DNA of 64,000 bases from positions 1 to 64,000 of the forward strand of contig NZ_JAHAFS010000005.1 in assembly GCF_018374135.1 (NCBI RefSeq), given 5' to 3'. The translations under genes and the position numbers were made by a program. Shown here piece after piece: positions 15,829 to 23,807 of the stretch. Origin of the DNA: Campylobacter gracilis. Its GTDB lineage: Bacteria; Campylobacterota; Campylobacteria; Campylobacterales; Campylobacteraceae. The notes below the pieces were generated by a model. That model saw only the letters and a list, made by a program, of their open reading frames with translations, was not told where the DNA came from and made no database searches. The stretch's first letter is position 1; each line of letters starts with the position of its first letter.

Positions 15829-17010
15829 CTAAAACACCATCGGAGGCCCGTCCATATTTAACGGCGCGGCTTTTCCGTCGGCAATAAGCACCTCATCTTT
15901 TTCATCCAAACCGCTTAAAATTTCTGTATTCAAATCGTCGCTGACGCCCGTTTTTACGTATCGCTGCTCAGGCTCTTTGCCGTTAAGCACCGTGACGTAA
16001 TCGCCTTTCGCGTCGCGCTTGATAACGGAGGTAGGTAGGTAGCTCGTATTGTTCGCTTCGCTTACGATTATGTTGTTTTCGGTCGTCATTCCGATCTTTA
16101 AAAAATCATTTTCATTGTCTACGAGCATCTTTGCATAAAAATAGATCGCGCTGTCGCTGCTACTGGAGGATGAAGAGCCGCTGGAAGTTTTATCGTAAGT
16201 TCCGTCGCTAAGCGTGGTAAGACCCGGATCGATCTTGTAAATTTTAGCCTTTTTGATATTATCCAGATCCGATAGTATGGAGTATTCTACGTCCATTCCG
16301 ACCTTTACTTTGGATATATCGCCCTCGGCTATTTGCATCTTGATCTCCATCTTGCTTAGATCGGCAATCTTTACGATCGTAGGCGTAGTTTGGTTGGAAT
16401 TTACCGTTTTGCCCTCCTCTACCGGCATTGAAACGATCGTGCCGCTTATCGGAGCCGTGATCTTGGTATAGCCGAAATTTGTCTCCGCCGTGCTTAGCTG
16501 AAGTTTCGTCTGCTCGATCTGCGCCTCGATCTGCTTCTGCTCGGCCTCTTTTAAAGCGGCGCTATTTTTGGCGTTTTCCACAGCCTCTTTAGAAGCGGCG
16601 TTTCTTTTATACAGCTCAAGCTCGCGGTTATACTGCGTTTTAGCGTTTGCCGCGGCGATCTTTGCCGAAGCTAAATTTGCCTCATGGATCAGAAGCTGCG
16701 CCTTTTGCTGCGCAATCTCGTTTTCTTGCGTGACAGAATCGATCTGCGCTATCATATCGCCCTTTTGAACCTTATCGCCAACTTTGACGTAGAGCTTTTT
16801 GATCTGACCGCTTACCTGCGCGCCCACATCGACCAAATCCCTGGCGTAAACCTCTCCCGCAGCCGTCACCGTGCCTCTAATATCACCCTTTTCAAGCCTT
16901 GTGGTAAGGGCCTTCGGCGCCTCTTCTTGCTTAAAAAATTTACCGTATAAAAAATATATCGCAATAAAGACAAGTACGATAAAGACGATAAATTTCAAGG
17001 TTTTTTTCAT
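15829..17010 (-). CDS. macA: MacA-type periplasmic adaptor (membrane fusion protein)
   Basis: 393 residues. N-terminal membrane anchor (about 5-24), biotinyl-lipoyl-like half motifs VGAQVSGQIKKLYVKVGDKV and APISGTIVSMPVEEGKTV, an alpha-helical hairpin between them rich in A, K, E and Q, then beta-barrel and membrane-proximal domains. A serine run (about residues 277-286) sits in a loop. It links MacB to the outer-membrane protein. First gene of this operon. Confidence 0.94.
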   Translation of the reverse strand: MKKTLKFIVFIVLVFIAIYFLYGKFFKQEEAPKALTTRLEKGDIRGTVTAAGEVYARDLVDVGAQVSGQIKKLYVKVGDKVQKGDMIAQIDSVTQENEIAQQKAQLLIHEANLASAKIAAANAKTQYNRELELYKRNAASKEAVENAKNSAALKEAEQKQIEAQIEQTKLQLSTAETNFGYTKITAPISGTIVSMPVEEGKTVNSNQTTPTIVKIADLSKMEIKMQIAEGDISKVKVGMDVEYSILSDLDNIKKAKIYKIDPGLTTLSDGTYDKTSSGSSSSSSSDSAIYFYAKMLVDNENDFLKIGMTTENNIIVSEANNTSYLPTSVIKRDAKGDYVTVLNGKEPEQRYVKTGVSDDLNTEILSGLDEKDEVLIADGKAAPLNMDGPPMVF

Positions 17011-17074
17011 TTTGCCAACTTCAAATAAAATAAGGGCTAATTCTAATGTAAAAATATAAAATTTTAGTTAAATA

Positions 17075-17944
17075 CTAAATTCTTTGCTCGCGCACGGCGT
17101 AAAATTTCATAATCTTTTTATGTAAAATTAGCGAAACATAAATCAGCGCCGAGCCCGCAAGTAGGCGCGCCAGATCGGCATCCTTTTGCCAAAATACCAA
17201 ATTTACGACGATCGCTGCGGGGATGAGCGCGTTATTCATAATCGCAAGCACGCCGCTATCGACTTCGCACGCGCCTTTGTTCCACAAAAAATACCCTAAA
17301 GCGCTGGCTACCGTGCCCAGATACACGATCACCGCGCCCTGCGAGAAGCTAGGATTAAATTTAGAAAAATCCCCAAGCACGATCGCGGCAATCGCCGTAA
17401 CCGCGGTGGCCCCCACAAAAAAGTAGCCGAAAAGCTCCTTCTGCTCGCTAAAGCCGTGGCGCTCCAGCATAAATTTATACGCGCTCTGTCCGAGCCCGAA
17501 GCATAGATTTGCGCCTTGTACGAGCAAGAAGCCCGTCAAAAACTTGGAATTTATCGCGCCGAATTTTATCACCAAAGCCCCAAGCACCGCGACTGTGACG
17601 CTGAAAAGGTATAACGCGCGAAATCTAAGTTTAAGCGCGTCGTAAAGCAACGTCACGTAAAACGGAGTAAATATCGTAAAAAGCGCCACCTCATAGACCT
17701 TCAAATACGCAAAACTGCGGTAGTAGAAGATATACATCACGCCGATCTGTACTGCGCCCACGGCGCAAATTTTAAGCGCCAGAGCGGGATTTACGCCGCG
17801 AAATTTCATAAACGGCAGGAAGCAAATTAGCGCTAATGATACACGCGAAAATGCCAAATACGCGCTGTCTATGCCGCGCAAAAACTCGCCTATCAGCGAG
17901 AAACTAAAAGCCCAAATACAAGTAACCAAAATCAGTTTTTTCAA
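17075..17944 (-). CDS. DMT superfamily (EamA) transporter
   Basis: 289 residues with about ten membrane segments in two EamA halves. The N-terminal half includes FSLIGEFLRGIDSAYLAFSR, and the C-terminal half ends with LLAGSALIYVSLILHKK. Drug/metabolite family exporters and importers of this shape carry amino acids, sugars or cofactors, and the substrate cannot be inferred. Monocistronic, divergent from glmU. Confidence 0.88.
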   Translation of the reverse strand: MKKLILVTCIWAFSFSLIGEFLRGIDSAYLAFSRVSLALICFLPFMKFRGVNPALALKICAVGAVQIGVMYIFYYRSFAYLKVYEVALFTIFTPFYVTLLYDALKLRFRALYLFSVTVAVLGALVIKFGAINSKFLTGFLLVQGANLCFGLGQSAYKFMLERHGFSEQKELFGYFFVGATAVTAIAAIVLGDFSKFNPSFSQGAVIVYLGTVASALGYFLWNKGACEVDSGVLAIMNNALIPAAIVVNLVFWQKDADLARLLAGSALIYVSLILHKKIMKFYAVREQRI

Positions 17945-17949
17945 AACGT

Positions 17950-17975
17950 CCGCCTAAGCTTTAAAATTTAGGCGG
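17950..17975. other. 8-bp inverted repeat between the EamA gene and glmU
   Basis: CCGCCTAA and TTAGGCGG form a perfect 8-bp stem around a 10-nt A/T-rich loop, then AATTTTAT on the plus side. It sits in the divergent spacer just upstream of the EamA start, so it could be in that gene's leader or be a regulator site. It is not obviously a terminator, because both genes point away from it. Confidence 0.4.
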
Positions 17976-18095
17976 AATTTTATAAAATTTTAGTTGAATT
18001 TGGGATTTAAATTTCGTCCGCGCGGCATAAATTTAGGTTTTTATTTATTTTAAATGTGTTAAAATTATCCAATTTTTGAAAATTTAAGGGTAAAA

Positions 18096-19397
18096 ATGAA
18101 CGACGTTTCGGTTATAGTTCTTGCCGCAGGGCTGGGCACTCGGATGAAGTCGCAAAAAGCCAAGGTTCTTTTCGAGCTTTGCGGCGAGCCGATGATAATC
18201 CACATCCTAAAGAAAGCTTACGAAATTTCAAACGACGTGAGCGTGATTTTACACTACCAATTTGACGAAGTTAAAAGCGCGGTTCTAGCGCACTTTCCAA
18301 ACGCTAAAATTTACAAACAAGACCACGAGCATTTCCCCGGTACTGCGGGCGGACTAAAAGAGGTCGAAATCCGCGGAGCCAAAACGCTCATAATCTGCGG
18401 CGATATGCCTTTGGTAAAAAGCGCCGAGCTTCGCAAACTCTGCGAGGGGAACGCGGAAGTAAATCTAAGCGTTTTTAGCGCGCGCGATCCGTTCGGATAC
18501 GGCCGCGTAATCACCCGCGGCGGCGAAATTTTAAAGATCGTCGAGCAGAAGGACGCGAGCGAGGAAGAAAAGGCGGTAAAAGACGCAAACGCCGGCTGCT
18601 ACTGCTTCAAAAGCGAGGCATTGAAACAAATTCTGCCGCAGATCAAACCAGATAACGCGCAAAAAGAGTACTACCTCACAGACGCGATCAAAATCGCCAA
18701 AGATATGGGCTTAAAATGCGCCGCCGTGTGGGTGGATGAGCAAAGCTTCATGGGCATAAACGATAAGTTCGCCCTCAGCATCGCCGAAAATTTAATGCAA
18801 AACGAGATCAAAGAAAATTTGATGAGGCAAGGCGTTTTAATGCGCCTACCGCAAAGCATCTACATCGATAGCAGGGCGAAATTTATCGGCGAGTGCGAGC
18901 TGCAAGAAAACGTAAGCATTATCGGTCCTTGCGTGATCGAAAGCTCGCTTATCAAAAGCGGCTGCGTCATCGAAGATAGCGTCGTAAAAAACTCCGACAT
19001 CGGTCCGATGGCACATCTGCGCCCAAAATGCGAAGTTATTGGCACCCATATCGGAAATTTCGTCGAGCTTAAAAACGCGAAAGTAAACAAGATCAAGGCG
19101 GGGCATTTAAGTTATCTCGGAGATTGCGAGATCGATGAGGGCAGCAATATCGGCTGCGGCACGATTACGTGCAACTACGACGGCAAGAAAAAATACAAAA
19201 CGATAATCGGTAAAAACGTCTTTATCGGCTCGGACACGCAGCTAGTAGCGCCCGTGCGGGTGGCCGACGACGTCATAATCGCCGCGGGCACGACTGTTAC
19301 GAGCGACGTTCCGAGCGGAGCTCTAGCGATCAGCCGAAGCAAACAAATCAACAAAGATGGGTTTTTCCATAAATTTTTTAGGAGCGAAGATGAATAA
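18096..19397 (+). CDS. glmU: Bifunctional GlcNAc-1-P uridyltransferase / GlcN-1-P acetyltransferase
   Basis: 433 residues. It makes UDP-GlcNAc for peptidoglycan and lipid A. The N-terminal pyrophosphorylase has VIVLAAGLGTRMKSQKAKV. The C-terminal part is a left-handed beta-helix with hexapeptide repeats and the conserved YLGDCEIDEGSNIGCGTITC, then NYDGKKKYKT. Length agrees with Campylobacter GlmU. It is the first gene of the glmU-coaBC-uppS run, whose order matches C. jejuni. Confidence 0.97.
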   Translation: MNDVSVIVLAAGLGTRMKSQKAKVLFELCGEPMIIHILKKAYEISNDVSVILHYQFDEVKSAVLAHFPNAKIYKQDHEHFPGTAGGLKEVEIRGAKTLIICGDMPLVKSAELRKLCEGNAEVNLSVFSARDPFGYGRVITRGGEILKIVEQKDASEEEKAVKDANAGCYCFKSEALKQILPQIKPDNAQKEYYLTDAIKIAKDMGLKCAAVWVDEQSFMGINDKFALSIAENLMQNEIKENLMRQGVLMRLPQSIYIDSRAKFIGECELQENVSIIGPCVIESSLIKSGCVIEDSVVKNSDIGPMAHLRPKCEVIGTHIGNFVELKNAKVNKIKAGHLSYLGDCEIDEGSNIGCGTITCNYDGKKKYKTIIGKNVFIGSDTQLVAPVRVADDVIIAAGTTVTSDVPSGALAISRSKQINKDGFFHKFFRSEDE

Positions 19398-20571
19398 GAA
19401 AAAGGTTTTACTCGCGGTTTGCGGGAGTATCAGTTTTTACAAAGCGTTTGAAATTTTATCCGCTCTGAAAAAGTCGAATTGCGACGTCTATGTCGCGCTC
19501 AGCGACGGCGTGCAGGAGTTTGTCAGCTACAAGGCGTTCGAGGCACTGTGCGATCACCCCGTGCTTTGCAAAGCCAACGAAAACTGGCAGGCGGGCATCA
19601 ACCACATCGCTTATTCCAAGGTGGATTTAGTTTTGATAGCACCCGCGACGGCAAATACGATAAACAAGCTCGCTTGGGGCGTCTGCGACAACGTATTTTT
19701 AGAGGTGCTAAACGCGGCTTTCGCCCACGCCAAGGTGGTCATCGCGCCGGCCGCAAATCCAGCGCTACTTGAAAACAATATCACAAAAAACTGCATCGAT
19801 ATGCTAAAAGCGAGCGTCAATGCGTATTTTGTGGATCCGATAGAAAAAACTCTAGCTTGCGGCGATACCGGCAAAGGCGGATTAGCGAGCACCGAGGCGA
19901 TAATGCAGACGCTAAAGCGCGCGCTTTATAACGATAAATTTTGGGAGGATAAAACCGTCATCATCACTGGAGGCGCGACGATCGAAAAGATCGACAGCGT
20001 GCGCGGCATTACGAATTTCTCCAGCGGCAAAACCTCTAAAGCGCTCGCTGACGCGCTGTTTTATCTGGGCGCGGACGTAACGCTGATCTCTAGCAACGAG
20101 TATGAAAATTTACCGTACAAGCTCGTTAAATTTGAAAGCACCATCGGGCTAAAATCGGCGCTTGACAGCACAAAATTCCCGGACGGCTCATATTTGATAA
20201 TGGCCGCCGCGGTAAGCGATTATTCGCCGAAAGTGCGCTATAAAGACAAGGTGAAAAAGGCGGAGATCGGCGAAATTTGGAATTTACGCCTAGGCGAAAA
20301 CGAGGATATCTTAAGCTCCGTGCGCGGAAATATCAAAAAGGTGGGCTTCAAGCTCGAGACCGACCGCGAAAACGCCGTCGGCGAGGCCAAACGCATGCTA
20401 AATGAAAAGCATCTCGACGCCGTCTGCCTAAACGTGCTGGACGACATCGTTAGGCTCGGCGGCGACGTCCTTAAGGTCACTTTCATCACAAAAAACGATC
20501 AGGTCGTAATCGACACCGCGCCGAAGGACGAAGTCGCCCTAAAAATCGCGGCTGAGCTGAAAAAAATCTGA
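19390..20571 (+). CDS. coaBC: Phosphopantothenoylcysteine decarboxylase / phosphopantothenate-cysteine ligase
   Basis: 393 residues from the ATG at 19390, chosen over an upstream TTG frame because AGGAG lies just before it and the protein then starts MNKKKVLLAVCGSISFYK, the flavin-binding CoaC N-terminus. It overlaps the glmU end by 8 bp. The CoaC half has the LACGDTGKGGLAS substrate lid. The CoaB half starts near VIITGGATIEKIDSVRGITN and contains YLIMAAAVSDY. Two successive steps of coenzyme A synthesis. Confidence 0.95.
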   Translation: MNKKKVLLAVCGSISFYKAFEILSALKKSNCDVYVALSDGVQEFVSYKAFEALCDHPVLCKANENWQAGINHIAYSKVDLVLIAPATANTINKLAWGVCDNVFLEVLNAAFAHAKVVIAPAANPALLENNITKNCIDMLKASVNAYFVDPIEKTLACGDTGKGGLASTEAIMQTLKRALYNDKFWEDKTVIITGGATIEKIDSVRGITNFSSGKTSKALADALFYLGADVTLISSNEYENLPYKLVKFESTIGLKSALDSTKFPDGSYLIMAAAVSDYSPKVRYKDKVKKAEIGEIWNLRLGENEDILSSVRGNIKKVGFKLETDRENAVGEAKRMLNEKHLDAVCLNVLDDIVRLGGDVLKVTFITKNDQVVIDTAPKDEVALKIAAELKKI

Positions 20572-20574
20572 TCC

Positions 20575-21252
20575 GTGAATAGCCTAAATCATCTCGCTCT
20601 TGTGATGGACGGCAACGGGCGCTGGGCGAAAAAGCGCGGTCTGCTGCGCACTGGCGGGCACGAAGCGGGCGCGGAGGTCGTGGAGCAGATCTGCGAGTTT
20701 TGCATCGACGAAGGTATCGCAAACCTCACGCTATACGCCTTTAGCACCGAAAATTGGAAGCGCCCGAAAAGCGAAGTGGAATTTTTGATGAAGTTGCTTC
20801 AAAAATTTCTAATCTCGCGTCGCGAAAAATTTATCCAAAACGGAATAAAATTCTATCCGATCGGCGACATATCGGCTTTTGAGGGCGATCTGCGAAGCGA
20901 GATCGAATATCTTTCAAATTTAACTCAAAACGGGCGAGCGCTAAATTTTAACCTAGCAATCAACTACGGCTCGCGAGACGAGATCGTGCGAGCGTGCGAG
21001 CGGCTGCTTACAAGCGGCGAACGACTAAGCGAAGCGGGCATCGGCGCGCATCTGGATACCGCGCACAGCGGCGACGTGGATCTGCTGGTGCGCACGGGCG
21101 GCGAGCAGCGGCTGTCGAATTTCTTGCTCTGGCAGGCGAGCTACGCCGAGCTTGCGTTTACGCCGACGCTGTGGCCGGATTTCACGCGCGAGGAGCTTGC
21201 GCGCATAGTGGATGATTTCCGCCGCAAACAGCGCCGCTTCGGCGGTCTTTGA
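20575..21252 (+). CDS. uppS: Isoprenyl transferase (undecaprenyl diphosphate synthase)
   Basis: 225 residues from a GTG at 20575, three bases after the coaBC stop. The family signature LALVMDGNGRWAKKRG carries the catalytic Asp, followed by LTLYAFSTENWKRP and the C-terminal LLVRTGGEQRLSNFLLWQ. It makes the C55 lipid carrier used for peptidoglycan and LOS, linking it to glmU and the glycan operon. Translationally coupled with coaBC. Confidence 0.96.
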   Translation: MNSLNHLALVMDGNGRWAKKRGLLRTGGHEAGAEVVEQICEFCIDEGIANLTLYAFSTENWKRPKSEVEFLMKLLQKFLISRREKFIQNGIKFYPIGDISAFEGDLRSEIEYLSNLTQNGRALNFNLAINYGSRDEIVRACERLLTSGERLSEAGIGAHLDTAHSGDVDLLVRTGGEQRLSNFLLWQASYAELAFTPTLWPDFTREELARIVDDFRRKQRRFGGL

Positions 21253-21283
21253 GCTACGGCGCAGTCGCTCTAACGGTCGCTTT

Positions 21284-21436
21284 AAATTTTAAAATTTTAA
21301 TTCGCAAGAACCACATGCAACGCAGTAAATTTTAAAATTTAATCCGCGGGCACTCACGACATCTTGAAATTTTAAAATTTTAATTCGCGGGCGCGCGGTG
21401 CTATAGAAATTTTAAAATTTCACGCCTTTTAAATTT
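21284..21436. repeat. Array of AAATTTTAAAATTT palindromes
   Basis: Four copies of the self-complementary core AAATTTTAAAATTT begin at about 21284, 21327, 21367 and 21417, 40-50 bp apart, with a shorter AAATTTAAAA at 21431. Three copies are followed by related AATYCGC text, and the intervening sequence is GC-rich. The copies lie in the 285-bp spacer between uppS and the next gene. Each core contains two RAATTY hexamers. No cas genes are nearby and the spacing unit is not a CRISPR. Confidence 0.7.
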
Positions 21437-21537
21437 AAAACTCTAGCGCGAGCCGTGTTACGAGGCGCGGTAAATTTAACGCGGCAGGATTTTAAAAATC
21501 ACGCCACGCGTTTATGCAAAGACCGAAAGGAAGGGCT

Positions 21538-21921
21538 ATGAGCTACTACATACAATGTGGTTGCGGCAAAAAGCTTACGAAAAAGCCGATGAAAACTCTA
21601 AGATGCCCAAGATGCGGCAGCGTGTATAAAAAACCTAAGAAATTTATACTGGCGGTCTACATTTGCCTGCTGCTGTTTTTTATGCTAGCGTTTGCCCTCA
21701 TCCCCGATAAAATGGGGATTTTGGCATCCACAGGCAGCGGGATAGGCGCATATATTATGTTTTTATGGATCGTAGATACTTTGAACTTCGATCTTTTGGA
21801 CGCCGTGATACTGGTGGCGGGATTTTTGATTTTCGGCGGATTATATGAGGCATGGGGCGAGCCGCTAATCGCAGGGCTCATGCCATTTTATTTTGCGTGG
21901 GCGCGGCGGCGATTTTCGTAA
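21538..21921 (+). CDS. Zinc-ribbon membrane protein of unknown function
   Basis: 127 residues from the ATG at 21538, preferred over the ATG at 21514 because GAAAGGAAGG precedes it. An N-terminal zinc ribbon (CGCGKKL, then LRCPRCGSVYKKP) is followed by three or four hydrophobic segments. No known function. It sits inside an otherwise conserved gene order (uppS to prepilin peptidase) between repeat-rich spacers, so it is probably a later arrival. Confidence 0.75.
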   Translation: MSYYIQCGCGKKLTKKPMKTLRCPRCGSVYKKPKKFILAVYICLLLFFMLAFALIPDKMGILASTGSGIGAYIMFLWIVDTLNFDLLDAVILVAGFLIFGGLYEAWGEPLIAGLMPFYFAWARRRFS

Positions 21922-22027
21922 AATTTTTCCCTTACGAGAGGCAAAAAATCAATGAAAACTAAGAAATTTCTCGCTACCATAAAGCGTTTGATTAAATTTT
22001 AAAAAGTTAAAGCTCCAAAGGAAAAAG

Positions 22028-22783
22028 ATGGATTTAAATATCGTTTACGGCGTGATTTTTGCGATATTCGGCACCTGCGTAGGCTCGTTTTGCAACGTCC
22101 TGATCTACCGCTTGCCGCGCGGACAGAGCGTAAATTTCCCCGCATCGCACTGCCCAAAATGCTCTCACGCTTTAAAATTTTACCACAACATTCCGCTGCT
22201 TTCGTGGCTCTTCTTGGGCGGCAAATGCGCCTTTTGTAAAACTAAAATTTCGATCCGCTACCCGATCGTCGAGCTTTTAGGCGGCGCGCTTGCGCTTGCA
22301 GCGTATTTCAGCGAGCCCGATCTTGCAAAAGCCACGGTACTAGGGCTTTGCTTCATCTTGCTTATGGCGCTTTCGGCGATCGATTTTGAGTATAAAGCCG
22401 TACCGGAGAGCCTTCTTTACGTAGTTACGGCGCTTTCGCTTACTTACACGCTGATGTATGATTTTGATCTTAGCGGCGTGGGTGCGGCGGCGGGATACGC
22501 GGCGATATTTTTCGTGTTGCGTCTCATCGTCACCTTCGTGCTAAAGCGCGAAGCTATGGGCAGCGCGGATATTTTTATCGCGGGCGTTATGGGGGCGATT
22601 TTGGGCTGGAAGCTGGGCGGCATCTCGATCTACATTGGCGCGATTTTGACGCTGCCTGCGTATCTCATCGCGCACAAAAAGGGCTATGAGCTGCCGTTCG
22701 TGCCGTTTTTATCGATGGGGCTGCTTCTTACTTTTATTTTTAGAGATCAAATTTTAAGGCTCTTGGACGTCATTTATGGATAG
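22028..22783 (+). CDS. Prepilin peptidase (A24 family) with altered GxGD motif
   Basis: 251 residues, polytopic. The N-terminal domain has the usual CPKC...CAFC pairs (about 39-70). The first catalytic Asp is in SAIDFEYKAVPES. At the second site, where most members have GxGD, this protein reads AMGSADIFIAG: the Asp is kept but the second Gly is Ala. A24 peptidases cleave type IV pilin-like leaders, and in Campylobacter the homologue acts on the transformation/type II-like system. Overlaps the next gene by 8 bp. Confidence 0.9.
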   Translation: MDLNIVYGVIFAIFGTCVGSFCNVLIYRLPRGQSVNFPASHCPKCSHALKFYHNIPLLSWLFLGGKCAFCKTKISIRYPIVELLGGALALAAYFSEPDLAKATVLGLCFILLMALSAIDFEYKAVPESLLYVVTALSLTYTLMYDFDLSGVGAAAGYAAIFFVLRLIVTFVLKREAMGSADIFIAGVMGAILGWKLGGISIYIGAILTLPAYLIAHKKGYELPFVPFLSMGLLLTFIFRDQILRLLDVIYG

Positions 22784-23807
22784 GGTGCAGCGCTATTTAT
22801 TTAGCAACTTCGTCGGCTCCTTCGCGTCGCTTTTCAGCACGCTTTTTATCATAATGTCGATCGTCTTTTTCCTTCAGATCGCGCGCATTACGTCGTTTAT
22901 CGAGATAAATTTTTCAGAGCTAGTAAAGCTCTATCTTTTCATGCTGCCGCGCATCCTCATATTTACGGTGCCGATCGCGTTTTTCGTAGCGCTTAGCATC
23001 TCGCTTTTTAGGCTATCTAAAGAGAACGAAACCATCGTCATATTTACCATTGGCTACGCCACGCGCAAGATCGCGCTATTTTTCGGCATAAGCGCCGCGC
23101 TGTGTTCCTTGGCGCTACTTTTCGTATCGCTTTTTATGATGCCGATAGCCGAAAATTTAAAGGACAATTTCATCGATTATAAAAAAATTAGCGCGACGCT
23201 AAATATCAAATCCAACGAATTCGGGCAGAAATTTTCCGACTGGCTCGTTTTTATCGACTCGCAGGAAAACAACGGCACAAGCACGCTGTATAAGGATCTC
23301 GTGCTGTATAATCCAGGCAACTCGCAGGATCATGAGCGGATGATCGTAGCGCGCAGCGGCGAGTTTAAAAACGAAAACGCGAGCTTTTCCGCGATGTTGC
23401 ACGATGGCAAAATTTACACGATGGGCGGCGAGCAGTGGCACGTAAGCGAGTTTGAAAGCTTAACCCTGCGCACGCAAAGCGACCGCAATATCCGCGGCGG
23501 AGGCGGCGTGATCGGATACTGGAGCGATATGAGCGGCAGCGAGAAGCGCAGGAAAGAATTTAGCATCTACACCCTCGTCTCGCTCTTTCCGCTGGCGAGC
23601 TTCCTGTTTGCGCTAAGCCTCGGCATCGTGACCTATCGCTACGAAAAGGGCTTCGTTTACGCGGGGATCTTCGGCGTGCTTTTTAGCTACTTCGCGATGA
23701 TCATGCTGCTCTCTAAATACCCAAGCATCGCGCTTCCCGTGACATTCGGCGTTACGCTTATCGGCTCGCTGCTTTACTACAGGATCAAAATTGCCCCGAG
23801 GTACTGA
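22776..23807 (+). CDS. LptF/LptG-type permease (YjgP/YjgQ family)
   Basis: 343 residues: three N-terminal membrane segments, a periplasmic beta-jellyroll domain (about 130-240), and three C-terminal segments. The N-terminus MDRVQRYLFSNFVGSFASLF is typical for the family, which with LptB extracts LPS/LOS from the inner membrane. Its position before truA matches the homologous C. jejuni neighbourhood. LptF and LptG cannot be separated confidently. Confidence 0.88.
   Translation: MDRVQRYLFSNFVGSFASLFSTLFIIMSIVFFLQIARITSFIEINFSELVKLYLFMLPRILIFTVPIAFFVALSISLFRLSKENETIVIFTIGYATRKIALFFGISAALCSLALLFVSLFMMPIAENLKDNFIDYKKISATLNIKSNEFGQKFSDWLVFIDSQENNGTSTLYKDLVLYNPGNSQDHERMIVARSGEFKNENASFSAMLHDGKIYTMGGEQWHVSEFESLTLRTQSDRNIRGGGGVIGYWSDMSGSEKRRKEFSIYTLVSLFPLASFLFALSLGIVTYRYEKGFVYAGIFGVLFSYFAMIMLLSKYPSIALPVTFGVTLIGSLLYYRIKIAPRY

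Noticed and set aside
21284..21436. CRISPR array
   Set aside because: The repeated unit is only 14 bp with variable ends, spacers vary from 26 to 36 bp, and no cas genes are present.
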